Below, one piece after another: positions 1-11,097 of a stretch of 64,000 nt of DNA. The position numbers and the translations under genes were made by a program. Below the pieces are notes generated by a model. The model was not told the origin of the DNA. It searched no databases and worked only from the letters and a program-made list of their open reading frames with translations. Source of the stretch: DATJFQ01 sp035495555 (lineage in GTDB: Bacteria; Acidobacteriota; Vicinamibacteria; Vicinamibacterales; 2-12-FULL-66-21); the NCBI GenBank assembly GCA_035495555.1, contig DATJFQ010000041.1:92365-156364 (forward strand), read 5' to 3'. Within the stretch, counting starts at the first letter, position 1. Each line of letters opens with the position of its first letter.

Positions 1-27
1 CCAGCACCCCGCGCGACGCGCGGCGCG

Positions 28-135
28 CGATGGGGCCCAGCTCGGCCAGCTCCGCCTTCGCGCAGGTACAGAATCCGCTGCGCTCCGGCGCGATCTCGCC
101 GAAGCCGCGTCGCGGAGGAGGCGGACCTCAGTTCG
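28..135 (-). repeat. partial copy of the dispersed ~190-bp GC-rich repeat
   Basis: This stretch reads, on the minus strand, as the same sequence that makes up the array at 1834-2380 and the copy near 44.9 kb. A long block around GCTCCGCCTTCGCGCAGG, including the segment ATCTCGCCGAAGCCGCG, is shared. It lies upstream of the ATPase gene that starts at 289. Translations across it are low-complexity and recur wherever the repeat recurs, so I treat it as non-coding. Confidence 0.75.
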
Positions 136-288
136 TGCACGTTCAGCGAATAGCAGAAAACACATCGGCCAGACGGCGCGTGGATCGCAACTTCCGCGCA
201 CAATCCGCAGCGGTCGTGAGCCGTCTCCGTGATTTGCAAACAAAACCGCACGGCGCTGCCTGCGCTGCGGTCTTGCAATACCGCGGGC

Positions 289-1788
289 ATGCTCGCCTGC
301 ATCCGCTCCGCGGCCGTATACGGCATTGAAGCGTCGACCGTCGCGATCGAAGTCGACGTCTCGTTCGGCCTCCCGGGATTTACCGTGGTCGGACTTCCCG
401 ACGCCAGCGTTCGCGAAAGCCGCGATCGGATCAAGAGTGCGATCCGAAACAGCGGCTTCACGTTTCCCCGGCATCGCATCATCGTCAATCTCGCTCCCGC
501 TGATGTTCGCAAAGCGGGATCGTCGTTCGATCTTCCAATTGCGCTGGGCGTGCTCGCGGCATCGGGCGCGATCACCCGACGCGATGTGGACGACGTGCTC
601 GTGCTCGGTGAGCTGTCGCTGGATGGCGCGATTCAGCCGGCGCGTGGAGTGCTCCCAGTTGCGGCCGCGGCGCGATCGCGCAAGTTCAAGGGACTGCTGC
701 TCCCCGAGGGCAACAGCCGTGAGGCAGCGGTCGTGGAGGGATTGGACTTCTATCCAGTGCGGTCGTTGACCGAGGCGGTGGACGCCATTAATCGTCCGAA
801 TCCGGTCGTCTTGACCTCCGAGCAGCAGGGGGAATCGACGGAAGCGTTGCACGGCGATTTCGCGGACGTCCGCGGTCAGTTGCTCGCTCGCAGAGCGCTG
901 GAGATCGCCGCCGCGGGCGCCCACAACGTGCTGCTGTCGGGTGCGCCCGGGTCGGGCAAAACGATGATGGCCCGACGGACGGCTGGGATCCTGCCGCCGC
1001 TCACATTCGACGAGGCGCTCGAGGTCACGGCCATTCATTCGGTCGCCGGGCTCCTGCCGGACGGGCGGGGCCTTGTGCGTGCGCGGCCGTTCCGGGCGCC
1101 GCATCACACCGTGTCCGACATTGCGCTCGTCGGAGGCGGGTCGAATCCGCGTCCGGGAGAAATCAGCCTGGCGCATCAAGGTGTGTTGTTCCTCGACGAA
1201 ATGCCGGAGTTCAGCCGGCACGTGCTGGAAGTGCTTCGTCAGCCGTTGGAAGACGGCATGGTGCGGATCGCACGCGCGCAGCGCACCTGCGAGTTTCCTG
1301 CACGCTTCGTGTTGATTGGCGCGATGAACCCGTGCCCGTGCGGGTACCGTGGCCATGAGCGACGCGTCTGCCGATGTACGCCGCATCAGATTGCAGGATA
1401 CGAATCGCGCCTTTCGGGACCGCTGCGCGACCGGATCGATCTCACGGTCGGTGTCAGCGCGCTTCCCCCCGCGGAGCTGACCGGCGATGCGGCCGGCGAG
1501 TCGACGGCGGCTATCCGCGTGCGCGTGCAAGAAGCGAGGGCACGCCAGCAGGCGCGCCTCTCCGCAACAGGCGTTTCCGTGAACGCGCGCCTGGCGCCAC
1601 GAATCCTCCGAACCGTCTGTGCGTTGGATGCCGGCGCGTCACGCCTGCTCGCGACGGCTGCCGAGCGATTAGACCTGAGCGCCCGCGGCTACGACCGTAT
1701 CCTCCGCGTCAGCCGCACAATCGCCGATCTCGCGGGCCAGGAGCGTGTGTCTGCCGATCACGTCGCGGAAGCTCTCCAGTTTCGTTAA
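289..1788 (+). CDS. yifB: YifB/ComM-family Mg-chelatase-like AAA+ ATPase
   Basis: The product is about 499 residues, the normal size for the family. The N-terminal third is the ribosomal-S5-like (ChlI) domain. The AAA+ core has Walker A GAPGSGKT and Walker B VLFLDEM, followed by the Cys-rich CPCGYRG...CRCTP segment and the C-terminal Mg-chelatase-like domain. I chose the ATG at 289 (MLACIRSAAVYGIEA), which matches where family members begin; an upstream in-frame ATG at 229 adds 20 atypical residues. ComM homologues act as hexameric helicases that promote branch migration during natural transformation. A ComEA-like gene at 29.2 kb is loosely consistent with DNA uptake, but the two are not linked. 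Confidence 0.92.
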   Translation: MLACIRSAAVYGIEASTVAIEVDVSFGLPGFTVVGLPDASVRESRDRIKSAIRNSGFTFPRHRIIVNLAPADVRKAGSSFDLPIALGVLAASGAITRRDVDDVLVLGELSLDGAIQPARGVLPVAAAARSRKFKGLLLPEGNSREAAVVEGLDFYPVRSLTEAVDAINRPNPVVLTSEQQGESTEALHGDFADVRGQLLARRALEIAAAGAHNVLLSGAPGSGKTMMARRTAGILPPLTFDEALEVTAIHSVAGLLPDGRGLVRARPFRAPHHTVSDIALVGGGSNPRPGEISLAHQGVLFLDEMPEFSRHVLEVLRQPLEDGMVRIARAQRTCEFPARFVLIGAMNPCPCGYRGHERRVCRCTPHQIAGYESRLSGPLRDRIDLTVGVSALPPAELTGDAAGESTAAIRVRVQEARARQQARLSATGVSVNARLAPRILRTVCALDAGASRLLATAAERLDLSARGYDRILRVSRTIADLAGQERVSADHVAEALQFR

Positions 1789-1833
1789 TGCCCTACGTCC
1801 GCGAGCACTGCGGGCGTACCTATCGCTTCGCGC

Positions 1834-2380
1834 CATCGCATCAGCGCGATGGGGGCCAGGACGGGGTGCCCCTGTTCGCGCGGAGGCGGCTCCCCGTCGA
1901 CACGTCTTTCCCGCCGGCGAGCACGAAGGGGTCCGCCTCCGCCGCGACGCGGCTTCGGCGAGATCGCGCCGGAGCGCAGTGGATTCTGTGCCTGCGCGAA
2001 GGCGGAGCTGTCCGAGCTGGGCCCCATCGCATCAGCGCGATGCGGGCGAGGACGGGGCCCGCCCCGCTTCGCGCGGAGGCGGCTCCTCGTCGACATGTCT
2101 TTCCGGCCGCCGAGCACGAAGGGGGGGCCGCCTCCGCCGCGACGCGGCTTCGGCGAGATCGCGCCGGAGCGCAGCGGATTCTGTACCTGCGCGAAGGCGG
2201 AGCTGTCCGAGCGGGGTCCCCATCGCATCGCCAGCGATGGGGGCGAGGACGGGGCCGCCCCGCTTCGCGCGGAGGCGGCTCCTCGTCGACATGTCTTTTC
2301 GGCCGCCGAGCACGAAGGGGGGGTGTCCGAGCTGGGGCCCCATCGCATTGCCAGCGATCGGGGCGAGGACGGGGGCGCCG
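1834..2380 (+). repeat. tandem array of a ~190-bp GC-rich repeat (four units, two truncated)
   Basis: The gap from 1789 to 2427 holds no convincing gene. It is filled by direct repeats that each begin CATCGCAT. Unit 1 starts at 1834, unit 2 at 2025, unit 3 at 2221 (shortened to 120 bp by loss of its middle) and unit 4 at 2341 (only the first ~40 bp). The full units are 191 and 196 bp. Each carries GGCTTCGGCGAGATCGCGCC and GCGAAGGCGGAGCTGTCCGA and is rich in short palindromes. All reading frames across it are repeat-derived. The same element occurs inverted at 28-135 and 44825-44998. Confidence 0.85.
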
Positions 2381-2427
2381 ACGAGCATCCGAGGCGTGGT
2401 GCGAGAAACGCGAGAGTGTCGGGCGCG

Positions 2428-4614
2428 CTAGCGATTGACAGCCTTCTCCGCCTTATCGGCCATCTTCGCTTTCGCCTGCGCCTGCTGCAGGTGCTGACGA
2501 TAGAGCGCGTTCTGCGGCGCCATCTGTACGGCGCGCTCGAACGCGGGTAACGCGTGGACGGGCAGATCCTTCTGCAGGTAGATGTACCCCAGCGTGTCCT
2601 GCGCCTCGGGACGATCGCGCATTTCCTCGGTCGCCACGGTCGCGTATCGGAGCGCGTCGTCGTACTTACCGTCCTCAGCCAGCATCCAGGCGAGGTTGTT
2701 CGCGGCAACGCCCGCTCGGGGATGCTTTGCGAGCACACTCTCGTACGCCGCGCGCGCGCCGGCTCGATCGCCTTTGGATTGGAGGATCATCCCCACCATC
2801 GTTGCCGCACCGGCGCTGTCCGGTGCGCGGTCCGCGAGCGCACGATAGCGCGCGAGCGCCGCGTCCACGTTGCCCTGGCGCAGATAGATCTGCCCGAGCA
2901 TCTCGTAGGCTTCCAGACGGGAGGGATCGCGGCTGACGAGATCGGTAAGGCGGTGTTCGGCGTCCGCAGGCTTGTTCTCGAACAAATCGAGACGGGCAGC
3001 GAGCGTGACGACTGTCGCATCGTGCGGGGTTGCCTGGAGCCATCCGTTCACGCGCGCGCGAGCGCTGGCGACGTCCTTCGCGGCGACATCGGCCGTGACG
3101 GCCCCGACCCGCGCCTCGTCGTAGGACGGAGCGGCGGCCAGCGCCGTCTTGAAGGCCGCGCGCGCCGGGTCGACCTGCCGCGCCGCGAGATTGACCCACC
3201 CAAGTTCCGTCTGCAGCCGGGGATCTTTGGGGGCCGTCCGCAGCCGCGTCTCCAGCTCGCGCTTCGCGCGATCGAGATCACCCTGCGCGCGCAGACTCCG
3301 CGCGAGCAGCACGGCAGCCTCGATATCGTTCGGCCGCTGAGAGGCCGCCTGTTCTGCCGCGCTGACCGCGCCGGCGGCGTCCCCCTTTGCGAGTTGGAGC
3401 CGGGCGAGTTGCAGACTCGCGGCCGCCGCTCGCGGGTTCAGCTTCAGGGTCTGATTGAACGCCGATTCGGCGCCGTCGATATCGCGTCGTGCCAGCGCCA
3501 CGAGGCCGACGGTGTAGGCCGCAGCCGTCGACGAGTTGTCGTCCTTTACCCCTTCCTGCGCTTCCTTCCAGGCCTGATCCAGATCCTTGTGCTGCGCGAG
3601 CAGGAGACGCGCTTTGAGCACGTGCGGCTCTGAATCTTTTGGATGGTCGTGAATCACAGCGTCGGTAATGTCGAGCGCCTCGTCGCCCTTCCCTTGCGAC
3701 TGCTTGATCGCCGCAATCCGCAACTGCGCGTCGCGCATGATGCGCTTCTTCCCGGAAATGCCGTTCAGCACGCGCAGCGCATCTTCCGGCCTGTGCATGC
3801 CGGTGTAGTAGTCGGCGAGCGCAAGCGCGCCGTCAGGCGACATCGAGGCGAGCGCCTTGAAGTGCGGCTCCGCCTCCGTGGGACGGCGGGTATTCAGATA
3901 GAAGAGGGCGAGCGCGCGCCGCGTGAGCGGATTGTTCGCATCGAGCTGCAGCGCCGTGTTCAACTCCCGCTCCGTCCCGGCCGGATCGCTGCTGGCCCAG
4001 TCGAAGTTGGCGAGCGCCAGATGCGCCTCCACCGATTTCGGATCGAGGTCGATCGCTTTCTGGAACGACTGCTTCGCGGCGTCCTTTGCGCCCGATCGGA
4101 ATTGAATCGCGCCCAGCGCCGAATACGCGGGTGCGTTGTCCGGATCGAGCGCGACCGCCTGCTCCATCTGCTTGATCGCGCGGCTCGTATCGTTGAGGCC
4201 CGCGAGCGCGTTTCCGAGCAGGATGTGGCCGGTCGCGCTGTTGGGGTCCGATTTGAGCGCCAGCTCGGCGCGCGACCTGGCCTCCTCGAACTGCCCGCCC
4301 AGCAGAAGCAGCGTCCCGGCCTCGACCTGCGCGTCGATATTCGACGGATCCAGATCGGCCGCCTGCGCGTATTCGCCGTACGCCTTCACCGGGTCGTTCG
4401 ACGCCGTGTAGATCTTCGCGAGCTTGTAGTGCAGATCCGCCCGTGTCGGCAGGCCTTTCAGCGCGTTGCGGTACTCGATTGACGCCTCGGTGAGCTTGTG
4501 TTGCGCTGCGTAAGCGTCGCCCTGCCGCGCGTGCTTCTCCGCGGTCTGAATCGGATCCTGGCGACACGCGGCAACGAGGAGCGCCGCGCACACGATGAGT
4601 GCACGTCGAGTCAT
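2428..4614 (-). CDS. TPR-repeat lipoprotein of the PEP-CTERM/exosortase operon (PrsT-like)
   Basis: The product is 728 residues. It begins with a lipoprotein signal (hydrophobic stretch ending LLVAAC, Cys as lipidation site). The remainder is tetratricopeptide repeats, with recurring patterns such as A-x-x-x-F-x-x-A-L and LDP. It is the last gene of the exosortase operon, and its ATG overlaps the epsI stop (ATGA). TPR lipoproteins are common partners of EPS/PEP-CTERM systems (PrsT-type) and are thought to scaffold envelope export. Assignment to that role rests on position and architecture, since TPR sequence alone is not diagnostic. Confidence 0.8.
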   Translation of the reverse strand: MTRRALIVCAALLVAACRQDPIQTAEKHARQGDAYAAQHKLTEASIEYRNALKGLPTRADLHYKLAKIYTASNDPVKAYGEYAQAADLDPSNIDAQVEAGTLLLLGGQFEEARSRAELALKSDPNSATGHILLGNALAGLNDTSRAIKQMEQAVALDPDNAPAYSALGAIQFRSGAKDAAKQSFQKAIDLDPKSVEAHLALANFDWASSDPAGTERELNTALQLDANNPLTRRALALFYLNTRRPTEAEPHFKALASMSPDGALALADYYTGMHRPEDALRVLNGISGKKRIMRDAQLRIAAIKQSQGKGDEALDITDAVIHDHPKDSEPHVLKARLLLAQHKDLDQAWKEAQEGVKDDNSSTAAAYTVGLVALARRDIDGAESAFNQTLKLNPRAAAASLQLARLQLAKGDAAGAVSAAEQAASQRPNDIEAAVLLARSLRAQGDLDRAKRELETRLRTAPKDPRLQTELGWVNLAARQVDPARAAFKTALAAAPSYDEARVGAVTADVAAKDVASARARVNGWLQATPHDATVVTLAARLDLFENKPADAEHRLTDLVSRDPSRLEAYEMLGQIYLRQGNVDAALARYRALADRAPDSAGAATMVGMILQSKGDRAGARAAYESVLAKHPRAGVAANNLAWMLAEDGKYDDALRYATVATEEMRDRPEAQDTLGYIYLQKDLPVHALPAFERAVQMAPQNALYRQHLQQAQAKAKMADKAEKAVNR

Positions 4615-5240
4615 GGGAGATAGGCGGTGAGGCGCGGCGCGATGCCGCGGGAGAACTCGGCGGCCGCGCGGTCAGCGATGCCGGGCTGCCGCGGCGGCTG
4701 CGGAACGACGATGCGGACGAGCGAGCCGTTCGTGCGGTGCAGCCGCGCGGCATCCAGCATCAGCCAGAACTTGTTCGCGTAGTCGTTCGCGACGATACGG
4801 CCGCGGCCCTGATACCAGTAGTAGACGACCTGACGACGAAGCGACTTCTCGATGACGTACCGATTCACCGGAAACGTGCGCCCGCCCGCGGTCAGTTGAA
4901 TGCGAGACGCTTCGACCGGCTGCCATCCCGATCCGGGCAGGCAGTTCTGCGGCGAATGAATGGTGGTGCCCTGACGCTGGCTCGCGTAATACCCGATGTA
5001 CAGATTCAGCGGCAGCCCCGCGCGGTCCACGTAGGTGCGGTTGACGTACTCATCGACGCCGAGCACCTGGAGCACGTCGTCGTCCAGCGGCTCCTCGCCT
5101 CCCGATCGCCACTCGCCGATCTGGCTTGGGAAGTTCGCGAGAGACTGTCGCGCGACCACCACCTCATGTCCACTCAGCCGAGTGCCGAACAGTCCGACGA
5201 AGACGATGAGCGATGCGAGAATCGCGGCGCGGGTGGTCAT
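4611..5240 (-). CDS. epsI: EpsI-family exosortase-associated protein
   Basis: The product is 209 residues. It has an N-terminal membrane anchor (about residues 5-22), then the EpsI domain with the PSQIGEW, IGYY, HSPQNCLPGSGW and YYWYQGRG motifs typical of the family. In many exosortase A proteins this domain is fused to the C-terminus of the protease; here it is a separate gene overlapping the exosortase by 4 bp (ATGA). EpsI is needed for exopolysaccharide/PEP-CTERM function, but its biochemical role is unknown. The start at 5240 is the only ATG that fits the domain. Confidence 0.9.
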   Translation of the reverse strand: MTTRAAILASLIVFVGLFGTRLSGHEVVVARQSLANFPSQIGEWRSGGEEPLDDDVLQVLGVDEYVNRTYVDRAGLPLNLYIGYYASQRQGTTIHSPQNCLPGSGWQPVEASRIQLTAGGRTFPVNRYVIEKSLRRQVVYYWYQGRGRIVANDYANKFWLMLDAARLHRTNGSLVRIVVPQPPRQPGIADRAAAEFSRGIAPRLTAYLP

Positions 5241-6103
5241 CGCGCTGGCACCGGCGCGCTGGTCCAGATGCGTGACTTCTGCGAGCCGACGGCGGCCAGC
5301 GCCCGCTGCGCGCCGAGCAGCAGCACGAAGGCCACGACGAACATCAACCAGCCGGAGAACGTGTGGAAGAACCCCTCGGCGGCGCGCGCGCCAACATAGC
5401 TGGCAAGGAGCCCCGTGCCCGCCACGCGCGCGGCGTTGGCGGCGATCGCCACCGGCACGGTGAGCAGTGCGAGTACGAGACGCGCCCAGCGCCGCGGCTC
5501 GCGCATCTTGCCGAGGATCACGCCTAACGTCAGGAGTGAGATCAGCGATCGAATTCCGCTGCACGCCTGCGCCACTTCCAGCGTCGTGGTCGGCAGCACC
5601 AGAATGTTGCCTTCCCGGAGCACCGGCACGCCGGCCATCGTGAGGACGTTTTCTCCCGCTCGGGACGCGACCAACTGGAGCGGAAACGCAATCTGATTGA
5701 AAAGGACCGCGGGTAGTGGCACCGCGAGCACGAGGAACGCAATCGGAAACGCGAGCAGCCGCAGCCACCGCCAGCCGCAGATGAACAGCACCGAGCCGGC
5801 GATGACGCCGATGAGCGACATGCGCGTGAGGAACAAGTCGGCGCCGAACAGTCCCGCGAGCAGCACCACCAGGCTGAGGCCGACGACGGCCAGACCGGTA
5901 TTCGACGGCGCGAGCGGCGCCCGCTCGAGCGCAGACCGCTGCTGCCAGACGAACCACAAAGCGAACGGCACGATCAGAAAGCCGTGAGAATAGTTCTCGT
6001 CGCTCGCCCACTGTCTTACGAGCGACGAGATCGTTGGCGTATAGACGACGGCGATGGACGCGGCGACGAGTCCAATCGCGACCAGTGGCCGTCGGTGTGT
6101 CAT
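5237..6103 (-). CDS. exosortase (EpsH family, PEP-CTERM sorting transpeptidase)
   Basis: The product is a 288-residue multi-pass membrane protein with about eight hydrophobic segments. All three proposed catalytic residues are visible: Cys181 in AQACSGIR, Arg226 in ANAARVAGT and His247 in FFHTFSGW. Exosortases recognise the C-terminal PEP-CTERM tail of exported proteins and are thought to cut and transfer them at the inner membrane. The start at 6103 overlaps the stop of the PEP-CTERM substrate gene (ATGA). The subtype (XrtA or other) cannot be fixed here, because the EpsI domain normally fused in XrtA is separate. Confidence 0.93.
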   Translation of the reverse strand: MTHRRPLVAIGLVAASIAVVYTPTISSLVRQWASDENYSHGFLIVPFALWFVWQQRSALERAPLAPSNTGLAVVGLSLVVLLAGLFGADLFLTRMSLIGVIAGSVLFICGWRWLRLLAFPIAFLVLAVPLPAVLFNQIAFPLQLVASRAGENVLTMAGVPVLREGNILVLPTTTLEVAQACSGIRSLISLLTLGVILGKMREPRRWARLVLALLTVPVAIAANAARVAGTGLLASYVGARAAEGFFHTFSGWLMFVVAFVLLLGAQRALAAVGSQKSRIWTSAPVPAR

Positions 6104-6804
6104 CGAACGAGGCTGCCCTTCTTCGAACGGAAGCGCGTCAGCCACGCGGCGCCCGTTCCGAGCAGGAGCAGCGATGCGGGCTCCGGCGTTTTCCCGGCGT
6201 CCGGCGACCCGCCATCGACGCTGAGACGAACCAGGAATCCGCGTCCCCCCGAGTTGTCGCGAAGGCCGAACATCACCATCGCCGCGCTTCCAGCCGTGAA
6301 GTTGCTGAACTGGAGCATGTCGCGCGCGTTGGAGTCTTCGTCGACGAACAGCGCGGCGGTTCCCCCCGTGGTGAAGGTGGCGCTCCGCTCCAGGCCCGCG
6401 TTCCACGCGAAGCTCAAACCGTCCGTGTTGTTCGATGTCGAGAATCCCGAGAGCACGTAGTCCGGCTGCGGCTGCGGATCTTCCGCATCGAACCCGTCGG
6501 ACAACGGATCGAGAATCTCAGCGGTAATCGTCGTCCATGGCTGACTGGCAGGGTCCAGCGCCTTGAACGCAAAGTAGTAATTGCCGTGCGGTGCCAGGCC
6601 ATCGATCAGGATGAACGCCTGTGAGCCGCCGTTGAAGGTAATGTTGTCGAGATTGATCACCGGTCCGTTGACGCTGAACTGGCTCTGGTCGGCTGATACA
6701 CCCGACGACGCCGAATAGAGCGCTGCAACCGGATCCGCCCGCGCCTCTGCCGGCGCGAACGCGATGACACACGCCAGCCCGCAGGCCAGAGTGGCTAGCC
6801 GCAT
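6100..6804 (-). CDS. PEP-CTERM sorting-domain protein, first gene of exosortase operon
   Basis: The product is 234 residues. It has an N-terminal signal peptide (cleavage near AEARA-DP), a Ser/Thr/Gly-rich beta-type body, and a classic PEP-CTERM tail: TPEPASLLLLG, a hydrophobic stretch, then a basic end (RFRSKKG). The ATG at 6804 is preceded by GGGAGG. An upstream in-frame extension has no signal-peptide character, so I rejected it. It is translationally coupled to the exosortase that would process it. The function of the body is unknown; a cognate surface or matrix protein is likely. Confidence 0.88.
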   Translation of the reverse strand: MRLATLACGLACVIAFAPAEARADPVAALYSASSGVSADQSQFSVNGPVINLDNITFNGGSQAFILIDGLAPHGNYYFAFKALDPASQPWTTITAEILDPLSDGFDAEDPQPQPDYVLSGFSTSNNTDGLSFAWNAGLERSATFTTGGTAALFVDEDSNARDMLQFSNFTAGSAAMVMFGLRDNSGGRGFLVRLSVDGGSPDAGKTPEPASLLLLGTGAAWLTRFRSKKGSLVR

Positions 6805-6832
6805 AGCACCTCCCATCCGTAGCACAGCCCGA

Positions 6833-6910
6833 TCAGGGCACGTATCGCCGCACCATGCCCGCAAGCGCCAGAAGAGTTGCACCGGACAGCAGCAGGAGCA
6901 TTGGTTCCAT
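6833..6910 (-). CDS. 25-codon PEP-CTERM-tail-like microprotein
   Basis: A short reading frame from ATG 6910 encodes MEPMLLLLSG, then a hydrophobic alanine/leucine stretch and RRYVP. This is the layout of a PEP-CTERM tail (EP box, transmembrane helix, arginines) with no passenger domain. It lies 28 bp upstream of the PEP-CTERM gene in the same direction. The ribosome binding site is weak (GGGAAAAGA some distance upstream), so expression is uncertain. The alternative is a decayed remnant of a larger PEP-CTERM gene, since the frame continues upstream without a recognisable protein. Confidence 0.4.
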   Translation of the reverse strand: MEPMLLLLSGATLLALAGMVRRYVP

Positions 6911-7096
6911 GATTACCGTCTTTTCCCGATCGGGTACCGACGATGAGAGAGCCCTTGCTCTCCCCATCGACTTTCGCAGGGTCCCGCGAGCCCGAGTGCA
7001 AAAGTTCGTCCGACGCGGCCGTATTCGACTCAGCCCAGCCGTTTTCGCCTGCACCTACTGCGCGCCGCGCGCCGGACCGACACTCGATCGGGAAGC

Positions 7097-7126
7097 TTGG
7101 TAACGACGCGCGCTCCGTGCTAGAGT
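7097..7126 (+). promoter_or_regulatory. candidate promoter of the M23 peptidase gene
   Basis: TTGGTA (7097-7102) and TAGAGT (7121-7126), separated by 18 bp, lie 26 bp before the peptidase ATG. The match to the sigma-70 consensus is moderate. Confidence 0.35.
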
Positions 7127-7152
7127 GCGCTGTTTCCCCGTCAGCTCTTCAG

Positions 7153-8055
7153 ATGAAGCTTCGCGAAAAGCGATACTCGCTCGTCATCACGGACCCTGAG
7201 AGCGGCGCCGACTGGCAATTCAGCGTTCGCGTCTGGCCGCTGATCGGCGCAGTCTGCGCCCTGCTCACGCTGCCCATCCTGATCGGGCTCGGGGCCAAAT
7301 TGAGCGCGCGCACGATGGTCGCCGAACTGCAGGCGTCAAACGCGTCGCTGCAGGTGGAAAACGCGAGCTATCGGGAAGCCACGGGGCAGCTCGCGACGGA
7401 GATCGCGTCGCTTCAATCGGCCGTGAATCAGCTCGGCGAACACGCGGCGGTGGACCCGGCGGCGAGCAAGGCGATGGAGAAACTGCCCGCGATAGTCAAG
7501 GCGCGGGCGATGGGCGGCGCTCCGGGAACCATCACGCCGAAAATGCTGAGCGGCGGCGCAGGGCCGGATACGGCGCTCGGCGTTCTCAGCGACCTGCTCG
7601 GCGCGATCGGCACCCGGCTCGATTCGGTGCGCGACACGGTGGAGCGGCGGCACGCGCTCGCGATGGCCACCCCGTCGATCTGGCCGGTTGCGGGCTGGCT
7701 CACGTCGTCATTCGGCTCCCGCACGGATCCGTTCAGCGGAGACACCGATTTTCACCCTGGCCTCGATATCTCCGCCGACTTTGGTCAACCGGTCCTCGCG
7801 ACGGGAGATGCGGTCGTCGAGAGCGCCGGACCGAACGGGTCATACGGGAACATGGTGGTCCTCGACCATCACTTCGGGATCGTCACCAAATACGGTCACC
7901 TCTCGCGGATTGCCGTCGCGGCCGGCCAGGACGTCAGCCGCGGCGAAGTCATCGGATATGTCGGATCCACGGGCCGCTCCACGGGCGCACATCTGCACTA
8001 CGAGGTGTGGATGAACGGGCGGCTGACGAACCCGATGACGCTGCTCGCCAAATAG
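7153..8055 (+). CDS. M23 (LytM) family zinc metallopeptidase, membrane-anchored
   Basis: The product is 300 residues. It has a short cytoplasmic N-terminus, one membrane helix (about 28-48), a coiled-coil stretch (about 55-100) and a C-terminal LytM domain with HPGLD and HLHYEVW, the HxxxD and HxH zinc ligands. Such proteins cut peptidoglycan cross-bridges or activate amidases in the periplasm. I chose ATG 7153 (MKLREKRYSL); a longer in-frame extension to 6943 reads as intergenic sequence. It sits immediately upstream of secA in the same direction. Confidence 0.9.
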   Translation: MKLREKRYSLVITDPESGADWQFSVRVWPLIGAVCALLTLPILIGLGAKLSARTMVAELQASNASLQVENASYREATGQLATEIASLQSAVNQLGEHAAVDPAASKAMEKLPAIVKARAMGGAPGTITPKMLSGGAGPDTALGVLSDLLGAIGTRLDSVRDTVERRHALAMATPSIWPVAGWLTSSFGSRTDPFSGDTDFHPGLDISADFGQPVLATGDAVVESAGPNGSYGNMVVLDHHFGIVTKYGHLSRIAVAAGQDVSRGEVIGYVGSTGRSTGAHLHYEVWMNGRLTNPMTLLAK

Positions 8056-8064
8056 TGAGCGTGG

Positions 8065-8070
8065 TACAAT
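8065..8070 (+). promoter_or_regulatory. candidate -10 element (TACAAT) upstream of secA
   Basis: TACAAT lies 28 bp before the secA ATG in the 43-bp gap. No good -35 element is visible at the expected distance (it would fall inside the end of the peptidase gene), so the call rests on the -10 alone. Confidence 0.35.
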
Positions 8071-8098
8071 TGCCGGATACCAGCCCGGTAGTTTTTCC

Positions 8099-11053
<2,955 letters not shown>

Positions 11054-11057
11054 CATC

Positions 11058-11080
11058 AAGGGCAGCGATCGCTGCCCTTT
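11058..11080 (+). terminator. perfect 22-nt palindrome after secA (terminator-like)
   Basis: AAGGGCAGCGATCGCTGCCCTT is a perfect dyad starting 4 bp after the secA stop, followed by a short T run (TTTGTCAT). It ends 18 bp before the guaB ATG, so it could be an intrinsic terminator for secA or an attenuator or processing stem in a secA-guaB transcript. Confidence 0.55.
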
Positions 11081-11097
11081 GTCATATCTGAGGACCT

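Noticed and set aside
1834..2380. insertion sequence
   Set aside because: No transposase, no terminal inverted repeats and no target duplication are visible; I report a repeat only.
1785..2738. long minus-strand frame across the repeat array
   Set aside because: Its sequence is the translated repeat unit several times over, then enters the TPR gene out of frame; no signal or domain.
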